The notes under the pieces are model-generated. The model worked only from the letters and a program-made list of their open reading frames with translations, did no database searches and was not told where the DNA came from. Below, piece by piece: positions 32,620 to 41,145 of a stretch of DNA of 63,048 nucleotides. The stretch covers positions 1 to 63,048 of the forward strand of contig NZ_JQBR01000012.1 in the NCBI RefSeq assembly GCF_001438655.1. Reading direction: 5' to 3'. This DNA is from Pediococcus cellicola. GTDB taxonomy: Bacteria > Bacillota > Bacilli > Lactobacillales > Lactobacillaceae. The translations under genes and the position numbers were made by a program. How positions within the stretch are numbered: position 1 is the stretch's first letter; every line of letters starts with the position of its first letter.

Positions 32620-33498
32620 TTATTTTTCAATATTCAATGTTATTGTTTTAGTTTGCACGGTATCATTTTGTGGATTGAAATCAAATTTCTTACCATTTAC
32701 AGTAATCGTGGTTTGTGGTGCGTTGCCTAAAGTAATGGTCACTTTAGAAACATCTTTAGAAATCTTTTCTGTATGCGTCGCGGTTGACTGCAACGTCGAA
32801 GACCAGCTTTGGGTGCCATCACTCGTTACCGAAATCCAAGCACTGCCATCCCCAGCCTTGAAAGTTAACTCAGACCCATCACTCGGAGCATGCTTCAAAG
32901 AATACTCGGTTGTTGAAGTCCCCACACGCGAAATTTCTTGTTCTTTTTCTTTTGAAGAAGAACTTGAAGATGAACTAGAACTAGAGGTTTTCTTCTTAGA
33001 ACTGTTCACATTATCCGTCACACTCACCCGGCTACCGCTTAAATGTGGTTGATTAGCATTGCTGGAATGGCTCATACCCCAAATTGTCCCTAGCACGCCA
33101 ACAACGATAACCACAACAATAATTGTGGGCACATAAGCCATATATTTTCCATAACGTCTGGAAAATTCACTTTGAGTTTCAATTTGTTTATGCTGTGTTG
33201 CTCTTGAAGGCAAAGGTGCCGTTGAAAAAGAAGCTCGATGCTTTTCTGCTGAAGCATCCGCTAGGGTCCCCGCCAGCAGTTTATGTGCATCTAACCCCAC
33301 AACTGCAGCATATTGACTCACAAACGATTTCACATAATAATCACCTGGTAAATCATTCATTTGTCCAGCCTCAATCGCCATTAAATAGCGTTTTTGAATT
33401 TTAGTCTTTTCTTGAATATAATCAATTGTAAATCCTTGATCTAGCCGCGCTTCTTGCAGTCGCTTGCCGATTTCTTTATTTTGTCTTTCGCTCATCAC
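32620..33498 (-). CDS. rodZ: RodZ-like cytoskeletal membrane protein (YmfM)
   Basis: A 292-residue protein with an N-terminal helix-turn-helix domain (about residues 7-70, including IGKRLQEARLDQGFTIDYI), a single membrane segment (about 134-156), a serine-run linker (about 175-190) and a C-terminal DUF4115 domain. RodZ links MreB filaments to the wall-synthesis machinery. mreB is absent from its usual place in this window, but mreC and mreD are present. It lies between ymfI and pgsA, as in B. subtilis. Confidence 0.9.
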   Translation of the reverse strand: MMSERQNKEIGKRLQEARLDQGFTIDYIQEKTKIQKRYLMAIEAGQMNDLPGDYYVKSFVSQYAAVVGLDAHKLLAGTLADASAEKHRASFSTAPLPSRATQHKQIETQSEFSRRYGKYMAYVPTIIVVVIVVGVLGTIWGMSHSSNANQPHLSGSRVSVTDNVNSSKKKTSSSSSSSSSSSKEKEQEISRVGTSTTEYSLKHAPSDGSELTFKAGDGSAWISVTSDGTQSWSSTLQSTATHTEKISKDVSKVTITLGNAPQTTITVNGKKFDFNPQNDTVQTKTITLNIEK

Positions 33499-33567
33499 TT
33501 TTCACCCACTATCATTTTAGTCCGCTACTAGTATAGCATATTCTATAGGCTTTTCTGAGCTTAGCCT

Positions 33568-34293
33568 CTATTTTAACCAGCCCCCATCCACATAGATGGT
33601 TTGTCCTGTCAAATATCCAGCTTGTTTTTGAGTCAATTGCACGAGCCAATATGCAATTTCATCAGGAGTTGCAAATCTCCCTAAAGGAATGTTTTCAGAA
33701 ACCTGTTCATGTTCAGTGTCCGAAAAGACACGGTTCATCTGGGTATTTACCGCTCCGGGAGCAACCACGTTTACTGTAATGCCAAGTGATCCTACCTCTT
33801 TGGCATACGCATTGGCAAAAGCAGTCTGTGCGCCCTTAATGGTGCTGTATCCAACTTCCATCGCACTACCCACAGCCCCATAAACTGACCCCACAAAAAT
33901 AATACGACCGTTTTTACTTTGAGCTAATTTAGCCTGAAATTTTTTAATCATTTCAATAGGCACACCAACTTGCATCATCCACAAATTCTGCAAATCTTCA
34001 CTTGAAGTGTCCGTTAGCAGCTGATAATTCGTTGTGCCTTGTGCAAAAATAAGCGCATCCAATTCAAAAATTGAGGTATACAATTGCGATAAGCTTGTGG
34101 TATCTCGCATATCCAAATGAACCCCTAAAAAATCCTGTTTTGGATATTTTTGCGAGAACTCCTTAATCATTTTTTGAATCGCCGTCTGATTATGGTAATA
34201 ATGCAAATATAAAGACCAGCCCGAAGCGGCTAATTGTTTAGCCGTCGCCTTGCCAATATCACCAGATGCACCGAGAATCAACGCGTGTTTCAT
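33568..34293 (-). CDS. ymfI: Short-chain dehydrogenase YmfI (EF-P 5-aminopentanone reductase type)
   Basis: A 241-residue SDR protein with the NADPH-binding GASGDIGKATAK motif, the catalytic YSTIK (Tyr-X3-Lys) and the C-terminal YVDGGW. In B. subtilis, YmfI is the reductase that finishes the aminopentanol modification of elongation factor P. Its place after ymfH and before rodZ supports that orthology rather than a FabG role. Whether EF-P is so modified in this organism is not shown by the window. Confidence 0.88.
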   Translation of the reverse strand: MKHALILGASGDIGKATAKQLAASGWSLYLHYYHNQTAIQKMIKEFSQKYPKQDFLGVHLDMRDTTSLSQLYTSIFELDALIFAQGTTNYQLLTDTSSEDLQNLWMMQVGVPIEMIKKFQAKLAQSKNGRIIFVGSVYGAVGSAMEVGYSTIKGAQTAFANAYAKEVGSLGITVNVVAPGAVNTQMNRVFSDTEHEQVSENIPLGRFATPDEIAYWLVQLTQKQAGYLTGQTIYVDGGWLK

Positions 34294-34295
34294 GC

Positions 34296-35591
34296 CTATT
34301 TTCCTTTCACGGGTCTAATTTCAAAAGTACTCAAGCCCTCTAAATTTATGAGTTTTGGCGCAAGTCGAATCAGGTCATCCAACGTCATTTTTTCATAAAT
34401 TTCAGCTTGATCAAAAATCGTAGCTTGATCAAACATTTGTCCGTCGTAACTATTCGCAATTGCTTCAAGAGAATCCATCCGTTGCAATAGTCGACCTAGC
34501 ATTTCTTTTTTAGCCAATTCGAATTGATTAGTTAAATGGGATAGCCGCTGTTCAGCTTGACCTAAAATTTCTTTAATTTGCGTCTGAAAAGCTTCTGGTT
34601 GATCAGTGTCACCACTAAAGCTCGCGTAATGAAAAGAACGCTGAACATCGAATTCATAGGAAAACGTATCATCAACAATTCCTTGGTCATATAGCTTCAA
34701 ATATTGTTCAGAAGACTCACCAAATAACAGATAAAACATCAAATTAGCTTGCAATTGATAAGCCAAACCTTCACGGCCGGCTGGAATGTCGTCTAGTCCT
34801 TTTAAGCCAACTATACATTTTGTTCGGTTAATTGGCAGCGAAATGACACGATGCTTAACAATCTCTTTTGGCTTGATATCCTGATTATCTACCTGTGGCT
34901 CCTTGAATGGCTTAAAGTTCTTTGAGGCTTGATTTTCTTGAACCCATTTCAAAATTTCCTCTGGATCAATATTACCAACCACAAATAAGTCCATATTAAC
35001 AGGATGATAGAACGTTTTATATGCTAAATACAAATCATGTGTTGTAATTTTATCAATCGAGTCTGTTGTGCCAGCAATGTCCACATGTGCCGGATGATTC
35101 GGATAAAGATTGTTCAATATACCCATGTATAATTGCCAATCTGCATCGTCATCATACATTTGTATTTCTTGACCAATAATTCCCTTTTCTTTAGCCACCG
35201 AATCGTCAGTAAAATAAGGTTCCTGCACAAAATTTAGTAGAATTTCTAAATTTTTCCTCACATTTTGCGTAGCCGAAAATAAATAACTTGTTTTTGTAAA
35301 ACTTGTAAAAGCATTTGAATCTGCTCCGTATTTGCCAAAAAGGTCAAATGCATCGTAACCTTTTTTATCAAACATTTTGTGCTCCAAAAAATGCGCGATA
35401 CCAGCAGGTTGTGTCACTGCTGTCGTTTCATTTTGTGGGATAAACGTCCTGTCGATCGAACCAAAGTTAGTCGAAAAAATAGCATAAGTTTTATGGAATC
35501 CTCGTTTAGGTAAAAGATTGACTTGTAACCCATTAGCAAGTGTTTGGGTGTAAAGGGTTTCGTTAAATGCTTTATAGACACGTTTATGCAT
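34296..35591 (-). CDS. ymfH: M16-family zinc peptidase YmfH (active-type partner)
   Basis: A 431-residue M16 peptidase-like protein. The inverted zinc motif HFLEHKMF (His-X2-Glu-His) is intact near residue 69, so it can be catalytic. It overlaps the 3' end of ymfF by eight bases, consistent with a heteromeric pair. Family members are annotated as associated with EF-P modification because of genomic linkage to ymfI; the substrate is unknown. Confidence 0.9.
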   Translation of the reverse strand: MHKRVYKAFNETLYTQTLANGLQVNLLPKRGFHKTYAIFSTNFGSIDRTFIPQNETTAVTQPAGIAHFLEHKMFDKKGYDAFDLFGKYGADSNAFTSFTKTSYLFSATQNVRKNLEILLNFVQEPYFTDDSVAKEKGIIGQEIQMYDDDADWQLYMGILNNLYPNHPAHVDIAGTTDSIDKITTHDLYLAYKTFYHPVNMDLFVVGNIDPEEILKWVQENQASKNFKPFKEPQVDNQDIKPKEIVKHRVISLPINRTKCIVGLKGLDDIPAGREGLAYQLQANLMFYLLFGESSEQYLKLYDQGIVDDTFSYEFDVQRSFHYASFSGDTDQPEAFQTQIKEILGQAEQRLSHLTNQFELAKKEMLGRLLQRMDSLEAIANSYDGQMFDQATIFDQAEIYEKMTLDDLIRLAPKLINLEGLSTFEIRPVKGK

Positions 35592-36855
35592 GCTTCTTTG
35601 CCTCCGAACTCAAAAAATAAACCGTTTGTAGCTGAACCTTTTTGGCTACTTCACAAATTTCTAAACGTGACACGCTTTGTATGCCATCAAGCCATTCTTT
35701 AGCTGTTACCTGACTACCAACTAAACTATTTGTTAAGGCTCGTGCCGCATAGGATCTTTCGGAATCCAACGAAGCCACATAATTAGAAACGAGTCCGGTC
35801 TTAATCTGTTCTAAGTCTTCATCGGTAAAACGGCCTGACTCAATATCTCGCAACTGCTCGTTAATAATTGCCAGTACACGGTCTTCATCCTGTGTATTAA
35901 TGCCTGTTTGAACTACCAGTAAGCCGTTAAGGACATCAATACTGCTCGTCGCATAATAAGCTAGACTTGCTTTTTCACGCACATTCAAAAATAACTTTGA
36001 TAAGGGTGAACCGCCAAATAACGCGTTAAACACAATGCCAGCATAATAGGCTGGATTACGGAAATCAGTTGGAAAACGGTAGGCCAAATCAAGCTTTGAT
36101 TGCACAATTACTTGTGTTTCGGTTTTTATTTGTGTCATTTTATCTGGTCGTATTTGCGGCTGAATCTGAATGCCTCTTACTTGTCGGCTTGGCAGCTGCC
36201 AGTCTGTAAATAAGGTGGCCACCTGATTGCCATCAACGTTGCCGACCACGTATATCTCAATCGGATCAGAAACCAACATGGTTTGATAATACTGAAAAAG
36301 TGCTTCGTTTGAAATTTTTGCAATCACATCAGCTTCTCCAAAAGCAGGAATTTGTTGAATCTCATCTTGATTAAAGAAAAGTTTTTGTAATTGTAGAGCC
36401 GCATAAGACTGCTTATCATCTCGTAAGGCCTCAATATAAGCAACCAGATTTGAGCGTTGTCGTTCAAATGATCGTTCCTGAAAGTGCTTATTTTCAACAA
36501 GGGGGTGAAAAATCATTTCTTTAAGAAAATCTACCCCATTGGTTAACAAATTCTCGGCATTTTCCAAATAACGATTATTTGCAAGTGACAGTGAAAAAGT
36601 TAAATCGTGCACAGTCTGTTTGCGCATCACGCTTGTACCAAAACCTGCACCATATAAATTAGATAATTCTTGTGACACTAAAATTTGGTTCGAATAACGT
36701 TGTGAACTTGTTTCTAGTATATTAGCCAGTAAAGAACGATAACTCGTAGCTTTTTTGCTGGCATTTTCAAGAAAATGTACTGATATTTGTGTATTCTTGA
36801 ACTGGGAGACAGGAATGACCGTCAAAGCCACTCCGGTGTTTAATTGAATTCGCAC
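35584..36855 (-). CDS. ymfF: M16-family peptidase-like YmfF (inactive-type partner)
   Basis: A 423-residue M16 homologue lacking the His-X2-Glu-His zinc motif: the equivalent region reads HFLENASKK. It resembles the non-catalytic subunit of two-subunit M16 enzymes and is followed by YmfH with an intact motif. The start is GTG after TGAGGT. It is the first gene of the ymfF-ymfH-ymfI-rodZ-pgsA unit. Confidence 0.88.
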   Translation of the reverse strand: MRIQLNTGVALTVIPVSQFKNTQISVHFLENASKKATSYRSLLANILETSSQRYSNQILVSQELSNLYGAGFGTSVMRKQTVHDLTFSLSLANNRYLENAENLLTNGVDFLKEMIFHPLVENKHFQERSFERQRSNLVAYIEALRDDKQSYAALQLQKLFFNQDEIQQIPAFGEADVIAKISNEALFQYYQTMLVSDPIEIYVVGNVDGNQVATLFTDWQLPSRQVRGIQIQPQIRPDKMTQIKTETQVIVQSKLDLAYRFPTDFRNPAYYAGIVFNALFGGSPLSKLFLNVREKASLAYYATSSIDVLNGLLVVQTGINTQDEDRVLAIINEQLRDIESGRFTDEDLEQIKTGLVSNYVASLDSERSYAARALTNSLVGSQVTAKEWLDGIQSVSRLEICEVAKKVQLQTVYFLSSEAKKHA

Positions 36856-36952
36856 GAAATTACCTCATTATCATTTTTGATTTCACAAGACAGTCACGTT
36901 ACATTAAACTTGTGATTTTACTAAACAACTCATAAAAATACCAATCCACATT

Positions 36953-36981
36953 AGAATAGCGTTTCTCACTTTTCAATGCAA
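36953..36981 (-). promoter_or_regulatory. Predicted promoter of the ymfF operon
   Basis: On the minus strand, TTGCAT (36976-36981), a 17-bp spacer and TATTCT (36953-36958), about 100 bases before ymfF and just after the ABC transporter operon. Confidence 0.6.
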
Positions 36982-37001
36982 ATTGATATTTTGATAAACA
37001 T

Positions 37002-37853
37002 TTAATTTTGCGGCTGTTTGACAACTTTTGCGGTGTCGCCAAACCATTTTTCATTTATTTTTTTTAGCGTGCCATTTTTGTATAGTACAGACAACCCGTG
37101 ATTGACTTTCTTTCTTAAAGTCACATCTCCCTTACGCATTCCCACCGCAAATTGTTCTTGTGCAAATGGACCGGCAATTTCACGATAAGCAGCGGGATTT
37201 TTTTCGTGTTTAATGTAATAGCCCGCGTATACACTATCAATTAACAGTCCCTGGATTCGATTGGCATTCAAATCAATAAAAGCATCATTAAAACCGTCAT
37301 ACAAAACTGGCGCTTTATCTTTAATTCGATTCTTGAGAATCTGGGGATAGCGATCCACATCTTGCGCGCCTGAAGATCCGCTCTGCACACCAAGTGTTTT
37401 TCCCGTCATTTTTTGTAAACTTGTGATATTTTGATTCTTCCGACTTACTAAGACCTGGTCATTATTAAGATACGTATTACTGAAGGCAACCACGTGTTTT
37501 CTCTCTGGCGTAATCGTAAACCCGTTCCAGATGAGATCAATGGTACGATTACGAAGCTCTGTGGTATTCATCGACCAGTCGATACTTTGAAAATCGACCT
37601 TTATGCCGTACAGCCTAAAGACAGCTTTTGCGAGATCGATATCGTAACCAGCTAATTTGCCATCTTTTTGACGAAATCCCATAGGAACAAAACTGTCATC
37701 TAGACCAACAATCACTGTTCCTCTCTTTTTTATAGTTCCCCAGTAATCTGTTTTATTTGCCCGCGTCGTAGCATTTTCACAACCACTCAGGCTCGGCAGC
37801 ATCACAAGACAAATGGCAGCCAGTAAGAGAACAAATCTTATTTTTTTCTTCAT
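37002..37853 (-). CDS. Amino-acid ABC transporter substrate-binding lipoprotein
   Basis: A 283-residue type-3 solute-binding protein. It has a signal peptide with lipobox LSGC (Cys25), then a polar-amino-acid binding fold: the VIVGLDDSFVPMGF strand, GYDIDLAKAV, and LIWNGFTITPERK. It is anchored outside the membrane and delivers ligand to the permease encoded two genes upstream. The T-box leader suggests an amino acid ligand, possibly histidine, but the specifier is ambiguous. It is the last gene of the operon. Confidence 0.92.
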   Translation of the reverse strand: MKKKIRFVLLLAAICLVMLPSLSGCENATTRANKTDYWGTIKKRGTVIVGLDDSFVPMGFRQKDGKLAGYDIDLAKAVFRLYGIKVDFQSIDWSMNTTELRNRTIDLIWNGFTITPERKHVVAFSNTYLNNDQVLVSRKNQNITSLQKMTGKTLGVQSGSSGAQDVDRYPQILKNRIKDKAPVLYDGFNDAFIDLNANRIQGLLIDSVYAGYYIKHEKNPAAYREIAGPFAQEQFAVGMRKGDVTLRKKVNHGLSVLYKNGTLKKINEKWFGDTAKVVKQPQN

Positions 37854-37870
37854 TCAAAGTTGCCTCCCCG

Positions 37871-38506
37871 TTATTTCAAAGCAACGACATGCAATTGTTT
37901 ATCTGCCACTTCATCAGCAAATGTCATATCATGTGTGACCACAATTTGCGTAATGCCATCTCTTTTTAAGCCTTTGATAATATCCCGAACTTCGCCGCGT
38001 AATTCAGGATCAAGTGCCGAAGTCGGTTCGTCATAACATAAAATTTTGGGATGCATAGCTAACGCACGAGCAATCGCCACCCGCTGCTTTTGACCACCCG
38101 ATAATTGATATGGGTAAAGTTGCTCTTTGCCATCTAATCTTAGACGTTTTAAACGATCTAGGGCCTCATTTTTAGCCGTTGCCACAGGCATTTTCAAAGC
38201 CAATTGTGGTGACAAAATGACATTGTCCAAAACGTTCAGATTGGGAAAAAGTTGATAATCTTGAAAAACGACGCCAATCGTACTTTGCTGTCCTTTTTCT
38301 AAGTATGGATCAAACTGCACATCATCCACATAAAATTGACCACGGTCTACGCGTTCAAGACCACTAATGCACCGTAATAAAGTTGTTTTTCCGGCTCCCG
38401 AAGGACCCACAATGGTTAAAATTTCACCATCATCCACTTCAAAAGATAAATTATCAATAATTGTACGTTCATTAAATTTTTTGGTTAAATTTTCAATTTT
38501 TAACAT
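37871..38506 (-). CDS. Amino-acid ABC transporter ATP-binding protein
   Basis: A 211-residue ABC ATPase. It has Walker A GPSGAGKTT (about residues 33-41), the signature LSGGQKQRVAIARAL and Walker B ILCYDEPTSALDP with the catalytic Glu. The start is set at MLKIENLTKKF because GGAGG lies seven bases upstream; a longer frame to 38527 would overlap the permease gene. It energises uptake. Confidence 0.95.
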   Translation of the reverse strand: MLKIENLTKKFNERTIIDNLSFEVDDGEILTIVGPSGAGKTTLLRCISGLERVDRGQFYVDDVQFDPYLEKGQQSTIGVVFQDYQLFPNLNVLDNVILSPQLALKMPVATAKNEALDRLKRLRLDGKEQLYPYQLSGGQKQRVAIARALAMHPKILCYDEPTSALDPELRGEVRDIIKGLKRDGITQIVVTHDMTFADEVADKQLHVVALK

Positions 38507-38517
38507 ACCGCAACCTC

Positions 38518-39171
38518 CTAACGCCAATAGGCATAATGTTTTTCAACTTTTCGTAATAAGTATGTGCATGCTGCCGTTAATAAAAGATAGATGACACCAA
38601 CTAAGACTAGTGGTATGAGTGTGACGTCCCGAGAAGAAGCCACGTTGCCAGCTCTTAACAGGTCACCAATACCAATTACGTATACTAATGAAGAGTCTTT
38701 TACTAAGTTAATGACCTCATTACCGATTGAAGGTAACACAATTTTAGCCACCTGGGGAACGACAATCTTACGAATGGTTTGCCAATAGGATAACCGTAAA
38801 ACTTTAGCTGCTTCATACTGACCACGATCAACAGACTGTAAACCACCACGGAATATTTCTGCAAAGTAAGCCGCATAATTCAAAATAAAGGCAAACAAAG
38901 CAGCGTCATATCTTTGAAAAACCAGCTTGCTCACAATTGGTAATCCATAAAACACAAATATTAGCTGAAGTAATAATGGTGTCCCACGCATCAACCAGAC
39001 ATAAAAATTCAAAACATATTTGATCGGTTTGATTTTTGATACTAATCCGAGACCAAAAAGCATGCCTAATGGTAAAGCCCCAACAAGTGTCCAAAAAAAG
39101 ATTTTTAGCGTCATCATCATCCCAGCCAAAAGCGAAGGCAAAATTTCTGAAACATAGTGTACTGACAACAT
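38518..39171 (-). CDS. Amino-acid ABC transporter permease (HisM/GlnP type)
   Basis: A 217-residue inner-membrane permease of the polar amino acid family. It has about five membrane segments and the EAA-type loop EIFRGGLQSVDRGQYEAAK (about residues 107-125), which contacts the ATPase. I take the second ATG (39171), seven bases after GGAGG. It is the first gene of the transporter operon and directly follows the duplicated T-box leader. Confidence 0.93.
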   Translation of the reverse strand: MLSVHYVSEILPSLLAGMMMTLKIFFWTLVGALPLGMLFGLGLVSKIKPIKYVLNFYVWLMRGTPLLLQLIFVFYGLPIVSKLVFQRYDAALFAFILNYAAYFAEIFRGGLQSVDRGQYEAAKVLRLSYWQTIRKIVVPQVAKIVLPSIGNEVINLVKDSSLVYVIGIGDLLRAGNVASSRDVTLIPLVLVGVIYLLLTAACTYLLRKVEKHYAYWR

Positions 39172-39198
39172 AAGCATTCCTCCAATAAAATAAAAAAA

Positions 39199-39232
39199 GT
39201 CCTCTCAAACTAACTAAATAGTTCAAGAGGAC
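39199..39232 (-). terminator. Second T-box terminator of the ABC transporter leader
   Basis: Arms GTCCTCTTGAAC and GTTTGAGAGGAC (minus strand) with a run of seven Ts. It lies 20 bases upstream of the permease Shine-Dalgarno and follows the second T-box motif. Confidence 0.9.
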
Positions 39233-39307
39233 GAGTAAGCGTGGTTCCACCCCTGTTTGCAATCACCTCACAGTAATCACCTCAGTGAGTTGTTTTATAA
39301 CAAAAAA

Positions 39308-39334
39308 TCCTCTTGGGTAAATTACCCAAGAGGA
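39308..39334 (-). terminator. First T-box terminator of the ABC transporter leader
   Basis: Perfect inverted repeat with 13-bp arms (TCCTCTTGGGTAA / TTACCCAAGAGGA) followed on the minus strand by six Ts. It should form when tRNA is charged. Confidence 0.9.
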
Positions 39335-39566
39335 CGCATCAACGTGGTTCCACCTCATGTTTCTGATAATCTCACAACTATCAGCTCAACAAGTTATAAA
39401 TAACAACTCTATGAGATAACGATCACCCGTACTTCTCTAACTTGCTCAAGAAGTAAACTCGCAGATGTGTTTCAAACAAGGTACATGCTCTAATCTCACC
39501 ACTTAAAGCTCTCTGAAATGATTCCTTGCTCTACTCTTCCGTTCATTGTTTTTAAATATTGTATTG

Positions 39567-39595
39567 AATATAAAACATTTCACCCTTGACGTCAA
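39567..39595 (-). promoter_or_regulatory. Promoter of the ABC transporter T-box leader
   Basis: Strong match on the minus strand: TTGACG (39590-39595), 17 bp, TATATT (39567-39572). The -35 lies just outside the mreD stop (39601). Confidence 0.85.
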
Positions 39596-39600
39596 GTCTT

Positions 39601-40146
39601 TTAATCAATACTTCTGAAATTTGCACCACGCGTATGCCGAAATAAACTTTTGATCGGTAAATACAAAAGGACAAAAAAGCAAAGATTCAAAGCCAACGTT
39701 GGCGCCAAATTATAAGCCACAAATTCTGCAGAAGCCACCGTCGTGTAATGAACAAGTGAAAAAACAATGTAAAACGCACTTTCATATAATGTTAAAGTCA
39801 AAAAGAACGTTAAAAGAATTGATAAAAAAGTCGGTTTAAAAAAGACTTTCACCCATTGAACAATAATGACAAGGACCGGCAAAATAAACATGTTCACACC
39901 AAACACACCTGTGTAATACCAATCAAACACAAGGCCCACCCCTGCGGCCCATGTTGCAATGGGTAACTTAGTTTCTCCTTCAAAAAAAATAGCTAAAATC
40001 ATCCATAAAATGGTTAAATTGCTCACCATTGAATAAGGATACGCAAAAAGTGCTTTTGAAAACACTAAATTAATTGAACCATCTAAGAATAAAGCTAAGA
40101 AAAAGCCGATGGGGAAAATATACTTTATTTTTGCACTTTGTAACAT
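39601..40146 (-). CDS. mreD: Rod shape-determining protein MreD
   Basis: A 181-residue hydrophobic protein with five to six membrane stretches, typical MreD. It is part of the elongasome that directs lateral wall synthesis. I place the start at MLQSAKIKYIF (40146) after GGAGG with an eight-base spacer rather than the upstream ATG. It follows mreC closely. MinC/MinD, which often follow, are absent here, and the transporter operon comes next. Confidence 0.9.
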   Translation of the reverse strand: MLQSAKIKYIFPIGFFLALFLDGSINLVFSKALFAYPYSMVSNLTILWMILAIFFEGETKLPIATWAAGVGLVFDWYYTGVFGVNMFILPVLVIIVQWVKVFFKPTFLSILLTFFLTLTLYESAFYIVFSLVHYTTVASAEFVAYNLAPTLALNLCFFVLLYLPIKSLFRHTRGANFRSID

Positions 40147-40170
40147 TTTAGATTCCTCCATCTTACCGTT

Positions 40171-41016
40171 TTAGTTTAGCTCCGCTACCGAAACAATATT
40201 GATGCTACTCATGTCAGCAGCTGGTTTAATATAGATTTCGGAAGCTAATCCACTGGAGTCTTCTTTGGCAGCTTCTACTTTACCTACATAAAGGCCCTTA
40301 GGTGTCACGCCACCTAGACCAGAGGTAGTTACAAGCGTTCCCTTTTTAATTTTGGCCTTCGAAGTTACTTGACCCATGACAATTTCATTATTCTGACGAT
40401 CAAAACTTGTGACAATTCCGTTAATTGTTTTACCGGTCTCATCCTGAAGTTGAATGGCAAATCGATTAGCCGAATCACTGCTATCGCTGATTAACTCAAC
40501 TTTACTAGTTGTATAACTGGCTTCAATAACTCGACCAACAAGCCCTTCTCCAGCTACGACTGACTGATTTTTTTTGATGCCAGAAAGCGTTCCTTTGTTA
40601 ATAACCACAATATTTTGCCACGAAGTAGGTGCTCTTGAAATAACCGTTGCCGTAACTAATTTATAATCCGTCATTGACGACTTTAAATTGACTTGCTGCT
40701 TCAATTGCTTATTTTCCTGTTTTAACGCCTGACTACGCGAACGTACAGCCTCTAGCTGATCGATTTTAGTTTTTAAGCGTGCATTTTCCTGATAAGTATT
40801 AATGATCGAATTCAACGCTTGTGAAGTATTTCGAATTGCATTCATTGGATAAGAAACAACACGATCAACGACAGCAACAGAATCATTGCCCACTTTTTGT
40901 AAAATTGGTGTAGCTGATTTTTTTCGAGTTGTCACTGACAGGGTCACTAGACCAACTGCAATAATCACGCAGATTACAGCAATTACTAACTTTCGATTTG
41001 AAAAAAACTTTTGCAT
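40171..41016 (-). CDS. mreC: Rod shape-determining protein MreC
   Basis: A 281-residue MreC with one N-terminal membrane helix (about residues 10-27), a coiled coil (about 68-108) and the extracellular beta-rich domain with ARVIS-like and GLVGRVIEA blocks. The start ATG follows CGGAGGG. It is normally preceded by mreB, but here radC is the next gene upstream with only a 129-base gap and no room for mreB. Confidence 0.94.
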   Translation of the reverse strand: MQKFFSNRKLVIAVICVIIAVGLVTLSVTTRKKSATPILQKVGNDSVAVVDRVVSYPMNAIRNTSQALNSIINTYQENARLKTKIDQLEAVRSRSQALKQENKQLKQQVNLKSSMTDYKLVTATVISRAPTSWQNIVVINKGTLSGIKKNQSVVAGEGLVGRVIEASYTTSKVELISDSSDSANRFAIQLQDETGKTINGIVTSFDRQNNEIVMGQVTSKAKIKKGTLVTTSGLGGVTPKGLYVGKVEAAKEDSSGLASEIYIKPAADMSSINIVSVAELN

Positions 41017-41145
41017 AGTAGACCCTCCGGAGATTATTTAAATCACGAAATAACTTATTTGGCGACAAACACAATGTGTATTATACCACAGAAAAAAACA
41101 GCATTACACGCAACCTATTCCTATTTTCACTACCTTAAAAAACAT

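Larger units (their letters stand above)
39190..39562 (-). ncRNA. T-box leader of the amino-acid transporter: one full T-box plus a second module lacking Stem I
   Basis: Module 1 (about 39301-39562) has the AGTA/GAA specifier-loop signals, an AGAGAG apical element, a Stem III candidate (39363-39384), the T-box GAGGTGGAACCACG (39343-39356) and a perfect 13-bp terminator (39308-39334) with a T tail. Module 2 (39192-39300) has another T-box GGGGTGGAACCACGC (39239-39253) and terminator (39199-39232). Only about 50 bases separate it from terminator 1, far too few for Stem I. The specifier reads GAAACACATC: CAC (His), ACA (Thr) and ATC (Ile) are possible readings. Confidence 0.88.

Noticed and set aside
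32288-33052. Plus-strand open frame of 254 codons across pgsA and rodZ
   Set aside because: It lies antisense to two clearly conserved genes and spans their junction, and the translation resembles no protein family. The serine-rich linker and membrane segments of the real genes create low stop density on the other strand.
33000-33060. Serine-rich low-complexity run in RodZ as a possible tandem repeat or phase-variation tract
   Set aside because: The codons are mixed, so there is no pure nucleotide repeat for slippage. Ser-rich linkers are usual in RodZ proteins of lactobacilli.
39178-39600. Possible small ORF or leader peptide in the long gap before the transporter operon
   Set aside because: The T-box, terminator and promoter signals explain the gap. 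No ATG with a good ribosome site followed by a conserved peptide is visible.
41017-41145. A decayed mreB remnant between radC and mreC
   Set aside because: The 129 bases show no MreB-like residues in any frame that I can recognise, so I report only the absence.
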